A stretch of DNA of 64,000 bases from Adiantum capillus-veneris (Eukaryota; Streptophyta; Polypodiopsida; Polypodiales; Pteridaceae), in contig CM043963.1 in the NCBI GenBank assembly GCA_014529385.2, positions 6,993,001-7,057,000 of the forward strand, in the 5' to 3' direction. Every line of letters starts with the position of its first letter. Within the stretch, counting starts at the first letter, position 1. The notes beneath the pieces are model-generated. The model saw only the letters and a program-made list of their open reading frames with translations, had not been told where the DNA came from and ran no database searches. A program made the position numbers and the translations under genes. Positions 46,925 to 56,279 of the stretch are shown here, piece by piece.

Positions 46925-48144
46925 GATGTAGATTCCGTCCTCAGAAGCTATTGAGTTGAATCTTGGTATGTCCATGTTGTAGAGCATCTAGATTTGAATC
47001 TGCAAGGCAAAGTCACTGTTTTAGCAAGCGGAATTATATTGCCATAAATCATGAGGGGAATGTAAAGTACATGTGGAAATGAGTAAATGCAAGATTTATG
47101 AAATGTTAGACTGCCATTAAGGACAAATAAATTGCACTTTGAGTAAATTAATTAATCAAGAGTTTTGAGCTTATGGGTGAGTCTATCAATTAGTTAGCTA
47201 TTACTAAGGTTAAAACAACTACTCTAGTACTAGCTAAGCTAAGAAGATTATCTAAATGCAAGATTCCCTAATTATGCTTTTCAGCTTTGATTAGCCAACT
47301 CGCTCTCACAACTGCAAACAAAAGCTTGAAATGTTAACTGTAAGCTCAATGGAAGTCTTTTAATTTTTCTTCTTTTTTTATTTTTATTTTTTTTTAATAC
47401 TTTTTTACTTTGGGTCACAATCATGTGACGTGTGTGCTTATTTTGTATGTCCGGGGTTTTTTGCTTCTCAAGGAAAAGCACCCACACTGGGAACCTCTAT
47501 GGCTCTAGTACCATAGACAATACATGTGAGTGAAGTACCAATTCAAGCCAGGATTTCTCTTCCAGCGTAAGATTTTTCATTTGTGGCACTTATGTTTGTT
47601 TTTTTTTTGCTTCCATTTCCTTGGTATTCGCACTAGTGTTTTTTGTTGTTTAAGTGAGCAAGCTTTCTCTGCCTAAAACATTCCTAAGGTCTCAAATACT
47701 CGGATAATTTTATTAGCTAGGCCTAGTGGTCAAGTAAATGAGTTAACCTAAAGTCACGGTCTCCTAATCTCCAGGCTCATCCATAAGATTAAACTGGAGT
47801 TCAATCAACTTAAGCAAAGACAAATTTATACATCTATAATGGCAGATAACAATCATAACTATTGCACTCAAACAAAGCATGAAAAATCATTATTAGCAAT
47901 TACACATATCCACCAACATGAATCATGGAAAGTAGCACACCTGGAGGTATGGAGTGGCTCATTTCGTTGAAGCAGATGTCCTCAGCCATGTGGATGGAGA
48001 TCCATATAAGTCCTACCTAACACATCCAAAAACAGGCACTATACCTCTAGGAGGCATGTCAGTGTGAAAAATTAAAACTCCTAAAAAACAAACTCAAAAC
48101 ACAATCTAGACCCCTAACCTACCTATCTGTCACCCCTTTTAGAA
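46925..48144 (-). mobile_element. Gypsy 3' untranslated region
   Basis: About 1.2 kb between the last ORF and the 3' LTR with no recognisable coding sequence; T-rich run at 47365-47405. Confidence 0.6.
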
Positions 48145-48567
48145 TCAAGGAAAGAGGATATTATATAAACCGGGTGGCCACCCTAAGGCTAGGCCTCTAT
48201 CCTCATCATCTAGATAAATAAAATCGTTGTCCGTGAGGCCATAGTCTTCCTCGATCTCTATTAGTTCCTCTTCATCATCCTCTTGTGCAAGCATGCTAAT
48301 CAAGAACCTCGCGATGCGTGGATGCTCATCTTGTGCAAAAGAATAAGCATGTGCCACTGGAGACACATTCGCTACTGGGTAGGGATCACTAGTTAGCCAT
48401 AGACGTATCAGCCATTCTAACTCCTCAAAATTTCTCTCACATGCAAGGCTCTCTATCAAATCCCATTCGCAAGAAAGTATAGGGTAGCATACGTAGAACA
48501 CTTGAGGAAAAGACAAAGGGTACCTTTCATCAAAAATAGAAGTGCATGCCTCTGGTGAAGTAGCCAT
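48145..48567 (-). CDS. Acidic accessory ORF of gypsy element
   Basis: About 140 residues from ATG 48567. The N-terminal two thirds is rich in aromatic and aliphatic residues ('FDERYPLSFPQVFYVCYPIL', 'NFEELEWLIRLWLTSDPYP'), followed by a strongly acidic stretch 'QEDDEEELIEIEEDYGLTDN' and a conserved-looking C-terminus 'GLALGWPPGLYNILFP'. It lies in a different frame from the polyprotein and about 280 bp beyond its end, on the same strand, within the LTR pair. No zinc finger, protease or nuclease motif is visible, and I do not recognise a family. 3' accessory ORFs occur in Tat-type gypsy elements, but I cannot match this to one. The intact frame suggests recent constraint or a young insertion. 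Confidence 0.6.
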   Translation of the reverse strand: MATSPEACTSIFDERYPLSFPQVFYVCYPILSCEWDLIESLACERNFEELEWLIRLWLTSDPYPVANVSPVAHAYSFAQDEHPRIARFLISMLAQEDDEEELIEIEEDYGLTDNDFIYLDDEDRGLALGWPPGLYNILFP

Positions 48568-48847
48568 TTCTGACAATACATATAGATTTGGTTAGGCCTT
48601 TAAAACATAAGAGTTGTTTTTGTGTGTTGCTTGAATTGACACGGTGAATTTGGACTTATATGTAAGATCTGATAGGGTGCTCTCTCGTTGCTAGTCGCTC
48701 TTGCTCTTTACTATTTTTGTTTTTTGTGAGTATAAGGCTATATATATACATTCCCTAAGATTGGAATTGAGAGTTCAGGGAGGAAGGTTGAGAGGGGAGC
48801 GAGTGAATGATTGATGTTAGCAAACACTCCCCCCTTCCTTGGGTAGA

Positions 48848-50095
48848 TCATACCTTTTGGAATGAGGTCGTCACATTTTGAAACCAATTGTTCCAAGTTG
48901 TTATGGGTGAAGGCTTTAACCAATAGTTTTCGACCGCCCTATGCGTTTCATCTAGTTGCAAGGGTGGTAAGGTACTCTCCCATGATTTTATTTGCAACAT
49001 TGTTGTAGGTGATGAACTTACCCCGGGAGGTGCAAACTCTTTCGTGCATGTATGGATATGTACAGTGGTAGGTGGAGGTTGTGTCGAAGCTTCTATTTGC
49101 GTATAGGAACTACATGAAGAGCAAGAAGCTTCATTTGATTTCCCTGTTCCTGAGCTAGGTGGAACAAATCGTTCTTTCTTTGGTACCCAAACTAGCTCTA
49201 GAGCGGGTGTGTAACATTCCATGATTTTTTCCTTTCCGCGATTTTCAATTTGTTTTGGAGCCACAGGATTGGGTTTACATGGGCCAGGTGACAGGTAAGA
49301 GTACACTTTACGTTTGGACACCCAGATTTGATCATTTCCTTCATAGTATCCTTGGGCTTCCAATAGTCATTTAGGAATCCAACGCAACGTTTCTTTACAT
49401 TTCTTGGAGTGAGTGGGATGGTTCATACGAGGTTTCCGTTTTTTTGCATCAACCATGCTCACTACAGAAGCTTTAGGGACCCACTTGTATGTTTTCTCTG
49501 TTATATTAGGATGGTTCTTGTGTGTCTCAAACTTTCTTTCAACTACATCAGTTGAAGCTCTAGAGAGTTGGGCTATGGGGACGTATGGTTCAACCTCCTG
49601 GACATGCAATGTCTTGGGTTTTATTTCCTTAGGCAATATCTCAGGGACTATGGCTTGAGTGGTAGGTCTAAGAGTTGGTTTTTGCGTTGTAACACCCCCA
49701 GTCCCCCAATCAATAGTGCATTTGGTGGCTATCATCCACGTGCGGCCTAGGTTTATATTACCCTCCATAGTTCTAGTAGGCATGACCAAAAAGTCTTGAG
49801 CTACAATTCCATTGTCGTAACTGACAGAAGTGTGCCAGATTCCAAAAACCGTAGTTTTTTTCTTGTTGACACCCTTGACTTGGATAATACTCTCAGATAG
49901 AGGTGGCTTCCCTAACTGACACCACACCCCATAGGATAGCAGATTATATTTAGCACCCGTGTCCAATAAGGCATTATATAGCACTTTTCCATAGGTACTA
50001 TTTAACTCAATAGAGTATCGTAGAGGTGTGTCAGAGTCCAACCCATCCTCTTCGATTTCCACGTGGAATGCATTTGTGACTCCAAGGTTAGCCTC
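48848..50095 (-). CDS. Second retropepsin-like domain plus W-x-P-K repeats, downstream of integrase
   Basis: Read from 50095 leftwards in the same frame as the upstream gag-pol, after a TGA at 50096-50098. About 45 residues in comes a retropepsin core: active-site 'LYNALLDTGAKYNLLS' (Asp near 49963), a flap-like 'GIWHTSVSYDNGIVAQDFLV', and 'INLGRTWMIATKCTIDWG', matching the LGR...DW end of the element's own upstream protease. Then W-x-P-K-like repeats follow: 'YKWVPKASVV', 'LRWIPK', 'QIWVSKRKVY', 'LVWVPKKERF'. A single TGA at 49367-49369 splits the frame (AAA TGA CTA). The C-terminal part is Ser/Pro-rich and ends with Trp-rich 'ENYWLKPSPITTWNNWF'. Function unknown; a backup or neofunctionalised protease is possible. 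Confidence 0.72.
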
Positions 50096-51031
50096 TCATT
50101 TTTGTCTTATACGTTGTTGTCGCTCCTTAGCCTCAGCTTGAGCTTGTATCTTGTTTAACTCAGTTTGTGCTTTGGCGGCCTTCTTTTGATGAATGGCCCG
50201 TAGTTCTTCTTGGCTTAAAGGATCATAATATCTTTTGAATTTACTCCCATTGAGGAATCCAATGGTTTCAACTCCATCAAGAGTTTCCACACGAAGGGTA
50301 CCTTGTGGGGTAATTTCACATACTCTATATGGTCCTTTACCAGCATATTTCAACTTTTTCTTCTCTTTACGTACTCCATACATAAGGACTTTATCACCAA
50401 CTTTGATGTCCTTATCCTTCACATGGCGATCAAACCACTTCTTTCTCCTATCCTTTTCCATAAGAGCATTTTGCACAGCCAACTGTCTCTCTTCGTCTAG
50501 TTTTTCTAAGATATACAAACACTCGGTTAAGGGGTTACCATTCCATACTTCTTGCGAAGCTACCCTAAGATTAGGAATGACAAACTCCCAAGGCATAACC
50601 GCTTCCCGTATACCATTTTGAATGGCGTACAATTAATAGCCACTTTATAAGCAGTACGATAAGCCCATAGAGCAGATGTCAACTTCAAATCCCAATCAGT
50701 GCGATGAGCTTCTACCGTCTTGGTTAAAATAGAGATTAGAGTCTTGTTGGTGCTCTCAGCTTGTCCATTAGCTTGCGGGTAATAAGGTGTAGACTTATGG
50801 TGGGATATCATAAAGGTCGTAGTAAGTTCTCTTATTACCTCATTTATAAAATGGGTACCATTATCACTAACAATTTCAAAAGGGCAACCAAATCTTGTGA
50901 TAATGTTCTCAAAAAGAAACTTAGCTGTTGTCCTCACGTCAGCTTTTTGTGAAGCCTTAGCTTCAGCCCACTTTGCTACATAGTCCGTAGCAACTAGAAT
51001 ATATCGAGATTGAGTGTTGCGAGCTGCATGA
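50096..51031 (-). pseudogene. Gypsy integrase catalytic core and C-terminal domain
   Basis: Inserts element DNA into the genome. Three frame segments: a bridging piece with 'YILVATDYVAKWAEA' (first Asp, about 50985), then 50560-50937 with 'CPFEIVSDNGTHFINEV' (second Asp) and 'YYPQANGQAESTNKTLISIL' (catalytic Glu), then 50096-50632 with 'EAVMPWEFVIPNLRV' and the C-terminal 'VGDKVLMYGVRKEKKKLKYA' and 'GPYRVCEITPQGTLRVETLD'. The frame shifts once near 51035 and back near 50600, so the ends agree with the rest of the polyprotein. No chromodomain is seen. A basic, Ala/Gln-rich helix ('QIQAQAEAKERQQ' type) precedes the TGA. Confidence 0.9.
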
Positions 51032-51793
51032 CTAATTGGACCTAAAGTCTAAGCCCCATTTTTCAAATGGTTGGGTTACTTTAATAGGATGTAAGGGCAT
51101 TCTGTCTTTGCGCTGTGTGGTCTTGTAGCGTTGACACTCATCACACCCTTTTGTAAAAAGTGATGCATCCTTAAATAAAGTTGGCCACCAATAGCCTGAT
51201 TGCAGCACCTTTCTAGCAGTCAGGTCTCCTGAAAAATGCCCTCCTGCTATGCCCATATGTGCTTCTTGCAAGATATACAAATATTCATCCTCGCGGGCAC
51301 AACGCCTAAGAATATCGTCCTTGCCTAGTCTATACAGAGTTCCAGCAATCAAACAATAGGGTTCACATTCTTTTACTAGCCTTCGAGCGATATCCTTACG
51401 AAGTTCCTTGGGTGGAAAACCATTAACTAAAAAGTTAACAATGTTCTCACTCCATTCAAGCATAGTCTCAACTATGAATAGGGAAGTATCGGGTAATTCA
51501 TCATCAACTCCTGTAGGGGCTTCACCATTGGATATGCGAGACAAATGATCAGCCATGACGTGCCTTTTACCGGGTCTCACTACAATCGTGAAATCAAACT
51601 CCAGAAGAATTAACAACCATCGTGTGATTCTTCCTGTGGAGCATGGCTCGTTTACCAGATACAGCAACGCTTGATGATCCACATAAAATACAAACTTGTT
51701 TGCCAGAAGGTAGTAGCGAAATTTCTTTACTGCATAAACCATTGCCAAACCTTCTCGCTCTGTAGTGGTGTAGTTCCTTTCAGCATCGTTCAA
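51032..51793 (-). CDS. Gypsy RNase H C-terminus and integrase zinc domain
   Basis: Continues the pol frame after a TAA at 51794 (CAA to TAA in the expected 'SRQLNDAE'). RNase H: 'NYTTTEREGLAMVYAVKKFR', 'YVDHQALLYL', 'MADHLSRI'. Integrase N-terminal HHCC: 'AHMGIAGGHFSGD' and 'CDECQRYK', i.e. His near 51259 and 51238, Cys near 51145 and 51136. Ends at 'KWGLDF', where the frameshift into the catalytic core occurs. Confidence 0.9.
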   Translation of the reverse strand: MNDAERNYTTTEREGLAMVYAVKKFRYYLLANKFVFYVDHQALLYLVNEPCSTGRITRWLLILLEFDFTIVVRPGKRHVMADHLSRISNGEAPTGVDDELPDTSLFIVETMLEWSENIVNFLVNGFPPKELRKDIARRLVKECEPYCLIAGTLYRLGKDDILRRCAREDEYLYILQEAHMGIAGGHFSGDLTARKVLQSGYWWPTLFKDASLFTKGCDECQRYKTTQRKDRMPLHPIKVTQPFEKWGLDFRSN

Positions 51794-53293
51794 TTAACGG
51801 CTTGCAAAGCTAATGGGATAGTCCAATTTATGTTCTCCTGGTTGAGTGAGAACACACCCAATAGCAAAGTTTGATGCATCAATATGCACATGGAAAATGA
51901 CATCCCAGTTAGGTGTCCTTAAAATCGGAGCACTTGCTAGTGTTTTCTTCAATTGTTCATAGGCCTGGTCACACCCTTCAGTCCATTTAAATTCAATGAG
52001 AAGCTTGTACAAAGGACGTGCTATCTCAGCGAAAAATAAAATAAACCGTCGATAATAACCCACATGTCCCATGAACCTTTGAACTCCCTTGTAATTGGTT
52101 GGTGGTGGTAACTCTAGAATCACTTTAATTTTTCTCTCATCGGTTGAGATACCATTCTTAGATACTATATGCCCTAAAATAACTCCATGCTTGACCCAAA
52201 ATTGGCATTTAAACGGGTTCAATGAGATACGATATAACCTACACTTTTCAAACACCTTCCGCAAACATGATAGATGTTCTTTCCAAGAAGAGTAAACACA
52301 AAGGTCGTCTAAGAAGGCTTCACAAAACTCTCTCAAATATTCTTTAAAAGCAGTGTTTATTAATCGTTGGAATGTAGCAGGGGCATTTGTTAAGCCAACA
52401 GCCATCACACGAAATGCAAACACGCCAAATTCCGTGATGAAGGCAGTTTTAGCTTGGTCCTCTAGCGCTATCGTGATATGGTTGTAGCCTGAGTACCCAT
52501 CTAGAAAGCTATAAGCTTCCTTGCCTGCAACTCTTTCGAGTACATGTTCGGAATATGGTAGGGGGTAATGGTCTCTTCTAGTAGCTGCATTAACTTTTTT
52601 GAGGTCCACGCACACCCTGAGTTTCCCATTCTTTTTTGGCATGATAACTATTGGAGACACCCATTCAGAGTGTTCAATAGGATATATGAACCCACATTTG
52701 ATAAGCTTTTCTAGTTCTTCTTGAATGATCTTTGCGTACTTAGGATTCATCGGGTAGGGTCTTTGTTGTACGGGCTTCGCAGTGCTAATCATAGGGATTG
52801 TATGTTGGACCACAGAAGGTGGAACACCTTTCATATCATGGTATGTCCAAGCGAATACGTCCTTGAATTCCTTGAGAAGCTCTTTGAGGACCGCCTCTTC
52901 AACTTCTGTGAGGTCTTGGGCAATAAAAACAGGTTTTGATTCTTCATCGGGGTCGGCTAATTCTATTTCTTTAACTATTGCCGGACCATCATAGATTCCA
53001 TTATTCCCATCGATAGGTATTCTTTGGGCTTTTGTGTACACAACCTTTGCTTCCCCTGTGGTGTAAGATTTGAAATGTTCTGGTGCAGGATGCAAGTCTG
53101 TGGATTCTGGTTGTGCTTTGGTCTGTGCTTCTATTTCTGGTTTCTTGTGTTGTCGAGCTAACTCTTGGTTTTGACGCCTCCTTGCAGTGCGGCTCAACTT
53201 TGGCTTGTCTATGATCTCTAATTGGGCTATGTCATGGGGTCGTGGTCTACACCACATAACATTTTGGAGATATTCACCCCAATCGTCTACCAA
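51794..53293 (-). CDS. Gypsy reverse transcriptase and RNase H start
   Basis: RNA-dependent DNA polymerase of the element. RT spans roughly residues 190-380: 'EWVSPIVIMPKKNGKLRVCV', motif A 'YSFLDGYSGYNHI', 'GLTNAPATFQRLI', motif C 'EAFLDDLCVY' (Asp pair near 52310), 'LGHIVSKNGISTDERKI'. The active site is FLDD rather than the usual Y(L/I)DD. RNase H starts near residue 463 with 'VHIDASNFAIGCVLTQPG'. The first 190 residues are a linker from the protease. It is in frame with the gag-like ORF across a single TGA (53297-53299), and TAA at 51794 ends it. RT wording fits non-chromovirus gypsy clades (Tat/Athila/Phygy/Selgy-like); exact clade not determined. Confidence 0.93.
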   Translation of the reverse strand: MVDDWGEYLQNVMWCRPRPHDIAQLEIIDKPKLSRTARRRQNQELARQHKKPEIEAQTKAQPESTDLHPAPEHFKSYTTGEAKVVYTKAQRIPIDGNNGIYDGPAIVKEIELADPDEESKPVFIAQDLTEVEEAVLKELLKEFKDVFAWTYHDMKGVPPSVVQHTIPMISTAKPVQQRPYPMNPKYAKIIQEELEKLIKCGFIYPIEHSEWVSPIVIMPKKNGKLRVCVDLKKVNAATRRDHYPLPYSEHVLERVAGKEAYSFLDGYSGYNHITIALEDQAKTAFITEFGVFAFRVMAVGLTNAPATFQRLINTAFKEYLREFCEAFLDDLCVYSSWKEHLSCLRKVFEKCRLYRISLNPFKCQFWVKHGVILGHIVSKNGISTDERKIKVILELPPPTNYKGVQRFMGHVGYYRRFILFFAEIARPLYKLLIEFKWTEGCDQAYEQLKKTLASAPILRTPNWDVIFHVHIDASNFAIGCVLTQPGEHKLDYPISFASR

Positions 53294-53296
53294 TTT

Positions 53297-55099
53297 TCAA
53301 TGAGCATCACATGCTCCTATATAACTGAGCCATTCTGCTGAGGATCTCTTCTTTTTTATCCTAGCACGTGCATTGGCTCGATATCGACGCCTCTTAAAGT
53401 TTTTCTTTTTCTTATTTGAGACCTGCTTTTGATTTGCATTTAGATCTGGCTCACTAAAGGAGTCCTCGTTGGTGTCCTCTTCACTCTCGGAGGAGCTATC
53501 ATGGGTTGATGTGCTCGGTCCTTCCGAATGTTTTGACTCTGAACTTGCTCCACTCTTTAATTCATGAGATTCAGAATCCGTTTCACTCTGCAAGTCAGTT
53601 TCTGAGTCGTGTTGGTTAAAGTCTTCTATTGAGCTATCGGTGTCACTGTCAGATTGGTCCACAATTGCCTTGCCCTTAGAAGATTCATGTATGGCACTTA
53701 TCATGTTCAGAGGTGCAATTTGTGGTACCTCTTCCCCCTCTGGTGTGACCCAAGTGGTTCCTCTATTTCCCCAGGTATCTATGGTTGCAGCTAGGTGTAC
53801 CCAGTCTACGTTGTCTGATTCCGTCATACCCGGTAACACATCCATGTAAGGAGAATCTTGGCCAATGTCTGTATCCTTCTTACAAGTGTAACAATATTGT
53901 AGTGGGGCCGAGTGAACTGTGGTGTCAGAGCGATGATCAATAATGGTTTTACTCCCTAAGGGGTGTACCTTACCAGTCACCAAATCCACTCTAAGGACAG
54001 AGTCTTGGAATTGCAAATAGACATGATTTTTAGACCAATCATGAACCATTTGTGCTTCCCTCATGAATGGTCGTCCTAAAATCATTTCATATGACATAAG
54101 GTGTTTAGAGAAATCCATTACAATGAACGTATGTCGTACCTTGTGTCCTAGAACTTTGATCTTAAGATCCTTGAGCATCCCCATAGGTTTGGCTATGGTA
54201 CCATTTGCCATCCTTACCACAATGTTAGTAATACTGAGGCGGGGTTTTCCCATGGATTCCCAACAATCTTTTGTAATGATGATAACTCCCGCACCACCAT
54301 CAAGAATTCCCTTTATAGTTAATCCCTTGGTAGTGACGGGTAGGGTCGCATTAGACTCGTCGCCTTCAAAATACTGCCCTAATTTGTTAATGGGTACCTC
54401 GATCACAGACTCGTGTCCATCTAAGTCAAGTGATTGCACATGATTTTCCTCATCAATCATAATCGATTCAGGCCTATTTGGTTGCGCAAACTGCGGTAAT
54501 CCCGTTCGTAGCTCTCCGTTAAGGAATGCTCGAAGTGCAAGGAATAACTCAAGATCTCCATACACCTTTGCTATGATCGTGGTTTGGACCTCAGAAGACA
54601 TGAAGTCCACTAGTTTGGCAACATTCATTGGCATTTTGCAGGGTGTAGGTCCTTGACTAGGAACTAGTGAGGATGGAATCTCATATTCCTCAATGGGATC
54701 AGGTATTCCTTCGTTAAACATCCTTTCCAACAAGAAGGGTGTATGCTCACTTTCTGATGTCCCGTCCTCACTCCCTTCTTGGATCATAATAGATATGGCT
54801 AACGGTCTATGGTTCATGTGGGGTGGATGAACTTGCGTGGGAAACACTGTGTCATGAATTTTGACATGCATGGGTTCTGGTTCTAGTTTCCTTTGAGTCT
54901 CCTCCACTAAACCTCTTAGATGTTTCACCTGCTCAATCTCGTCTACTGGGTTTGGGTACGTCCCAATCTTCTTGTTACGATTCTTCCCTTTTTGCCCCTG
55001 CGGTTTATCTTGGGGGTCTTGGATTGGATTTGGAAACACTTGTGGTGTTTTCAGAGGCTCTTTATGGTTTTCTCTTATTCGGTTTTCATTTGGTTCCAT
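53297..55099 (-). CDS. Gypsy Gag-like/first protease ORF
   Basis: 600 residues from ATG 55099 just after the leader. N-terminus is charged and proline-rich; residues 150-205 contain a helical 'FMSSEVQTTIIAKVYGDLEL' segment. Retropepsin-like domain at about 255-360: 'KGILDGGAGVIIITKDCW' (Asp267, near 54301), 'MILGRPFMREAQMVHDW'. The active site reads D-G-G-A instead of D-T/S-G-A. Residues 470-560 are Ser/Glu/Asp-rich, then a basic cluster 'NKKKKNFKRRRYRANARARI' that could be a nuclear or nucleic-acid-binding signal. I see no Retrotrans_gag capsid signature and no CCHC knuckle, unusual for an element with otherwise complete pol. Ends at a TGA (CAT TGA AAA) in frame with RT. Confidence 0.82.
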   Translation of the reverse strand: MEPNENRIRENHKEPLKTPQVFPNPIQDPQDKPQGQKGKNRNKKIGTYPNPVDEIEQVKHLRGLVEETQRKLEPEPMHVKIHDTVFPTQVHPPHMNHRPLAISIMIQEGSEDGTSESEHTPFLLERMFNEGIPDPIEEYEIPSSLVPSQGPTPCKMPMNVAKLVDFMSSEVQTTIIAKVYGDLELFLALRAFLNGELRTGLPQFAQPNRPESIMIDEENHVQSLDLDGHESVIEVPINKLGQYFEGDESNATLPVTTKGLTIKGILDGGAGVIIITKDCWESMGKPRLSITNIVVRMANGTIAKPMGMLKDLKIKVLGHKVRHTFIVMDFSKHLMSYEMILGRPFMREAQMVHDWSKNHVYLQFQDSVLRVDLVTGKVHPLGSKTIIDHRSDTTVHSAPLQYCYTCKKDTDIGQDSPYMDVLPGMTESDNVDWVHLAATIDTWGNRGTTWVTPEGEEVPQIAPLNMISAIHESSKGKAIVDQSDSDTDSSIEDFNQHDSETDLQSETDSESHELKSGASSESKHSEGPSTSTHDSSSESEEDTNEDSFSEPDLNANQKQVSNKKKKNFKRRRYRANARARIKKKRSSAEWLSYIGACDAH

Positions 55100-55110
55100 G
55101 TTACGGTTTA

Positions 55111-55130
55111 CTTTGTCAAGGTGCCAAAAA
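55111..55130 (-). other. Candidate primer binding site of gypsy element
   Basis: Minus strand 'tttttggcaccttgacaaag' follows the LTR terminus. The position is right; which tRNA it matches cannot be told by eye. It is not the initiator Met type used by the copia elements here. Confidence 0.45.
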
Positions 55131-55342
55131 TGTCAAGGCTAGGGACTTGCTACGCGCCATGTGCGAGCCACAAAGGTTCCTAGCACACAGTCATACAACA
55201 GACAAGCTCACAAGGAAGAACGGTGTGTCACTCACCTTCCTACCTAGTTGCGAATGAAGGATTCCCGCGCCGCGAAGAAGAGGGAGACGCCGCTATGCCG
55301 CGCTCAACCGCCTCGCCGCCGTCGTGCCGCCGCAACGCTCGA

Positions 55343-55441
<99 letters not shown>

Positions 55442-55743
55442 CACAAGGAGATGGTGAAGGAGAAGGTGGAGATGGAGCAAGAGCAGCTTCTATTGCACAA
55501 TGAGAGAATGACTCAATTTTAGGTTTAATTGGCTTTTATGTGAGCTCACCCCATTCACACTTGGGCGCCCATGCTTAGCCAACTAACCCTAGCATGTTCG
55601 TGTTAGAGTGCGCCTCTCATCGGCGATCACTCTACCTTTCCCTTTGGACCGACAAGCCCGGTGCCTGACTCTACTTAAATAAATAATACGGTTACGGTGT
55701 CCGTCGTAGGCAATAGGGTGTCCGTGAGCCACGAGGGTTACCA
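55131..55743 (-). mobile_element. Gypsy 5' LTR (613 bp)
   Basis: Minus strand 'tggtaaccctcgtggctc' to 'ccctagccttgaca'. Pairs with 46291-46910; contains a CT run followed by CA units (55346-55444). Confidence 0.95.
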
Positions 55744-55748
55744 TGCCC
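55744..55748. other. Right target-site duplication of gypsy element
   Basis: 'tgccc', matching 46286-46290. Confidence 0.93.
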
Positions 55749-56180
55749 GCTCCCTTCCTCTTTGGCTGGTGTCTTCCAAGAATACTTGCTTAAGCAAGTC
55801 TCAAACTTAGGCTTTGGGAAGAAGGTAATTGTTGTGTATGCGCATTTACATCAAGAATGTATCTATATTTACTTATTGGTCATTGCTGAATTCCTAGGTG
55901 TTTGGAACGTTAGAGATTGTCAGTGTGGATAGCTTGGATGTGGAGTTTTCATGTGGTGTGTGCAAAGGTTTGACTGTGAGTCGGCAATCTAGCAACCCAT
56001 TTTGTTACTCTTGTGGAAGACATCTACAATCACTAAGCAGCCACTGTTTCCTGCCAAATTATATCCCCAAGACTAAGAGCATGTTTTTGTTATTTTTCAA
56101 GGAGCCGTGGTTGATTCTGTTCTTGGATTTTCTCATCTGTTCTTGCATCTTTTTTAGCAAAGCTTGGTGGATTTAAAATC
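55749..56180 (+). pseudogene. RPA-like C-terminal/zinc fragment (copy B)
   Basis: Resumes copy B after the gypsy insertion: 'VSVDSLDVEFSCGVCKGLTV' and 'FCYSCGRHLQSLSS', parallel to 28617-28910. A ~15-base difference ('aagcaagtctcaaacttagg' versus 'aagctagct') lies near 55795. Confidence 0.45.
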
Positions 56181-56279
56181 TTCGCTCCTCGCCTTCAAAA
56201 AGGCTGGTTGGTTCACTATTGACAAGGCGGGACAGATTACTGCATTCAAAGGCGCGTAGTTTATCGCACTGCTATCAAG

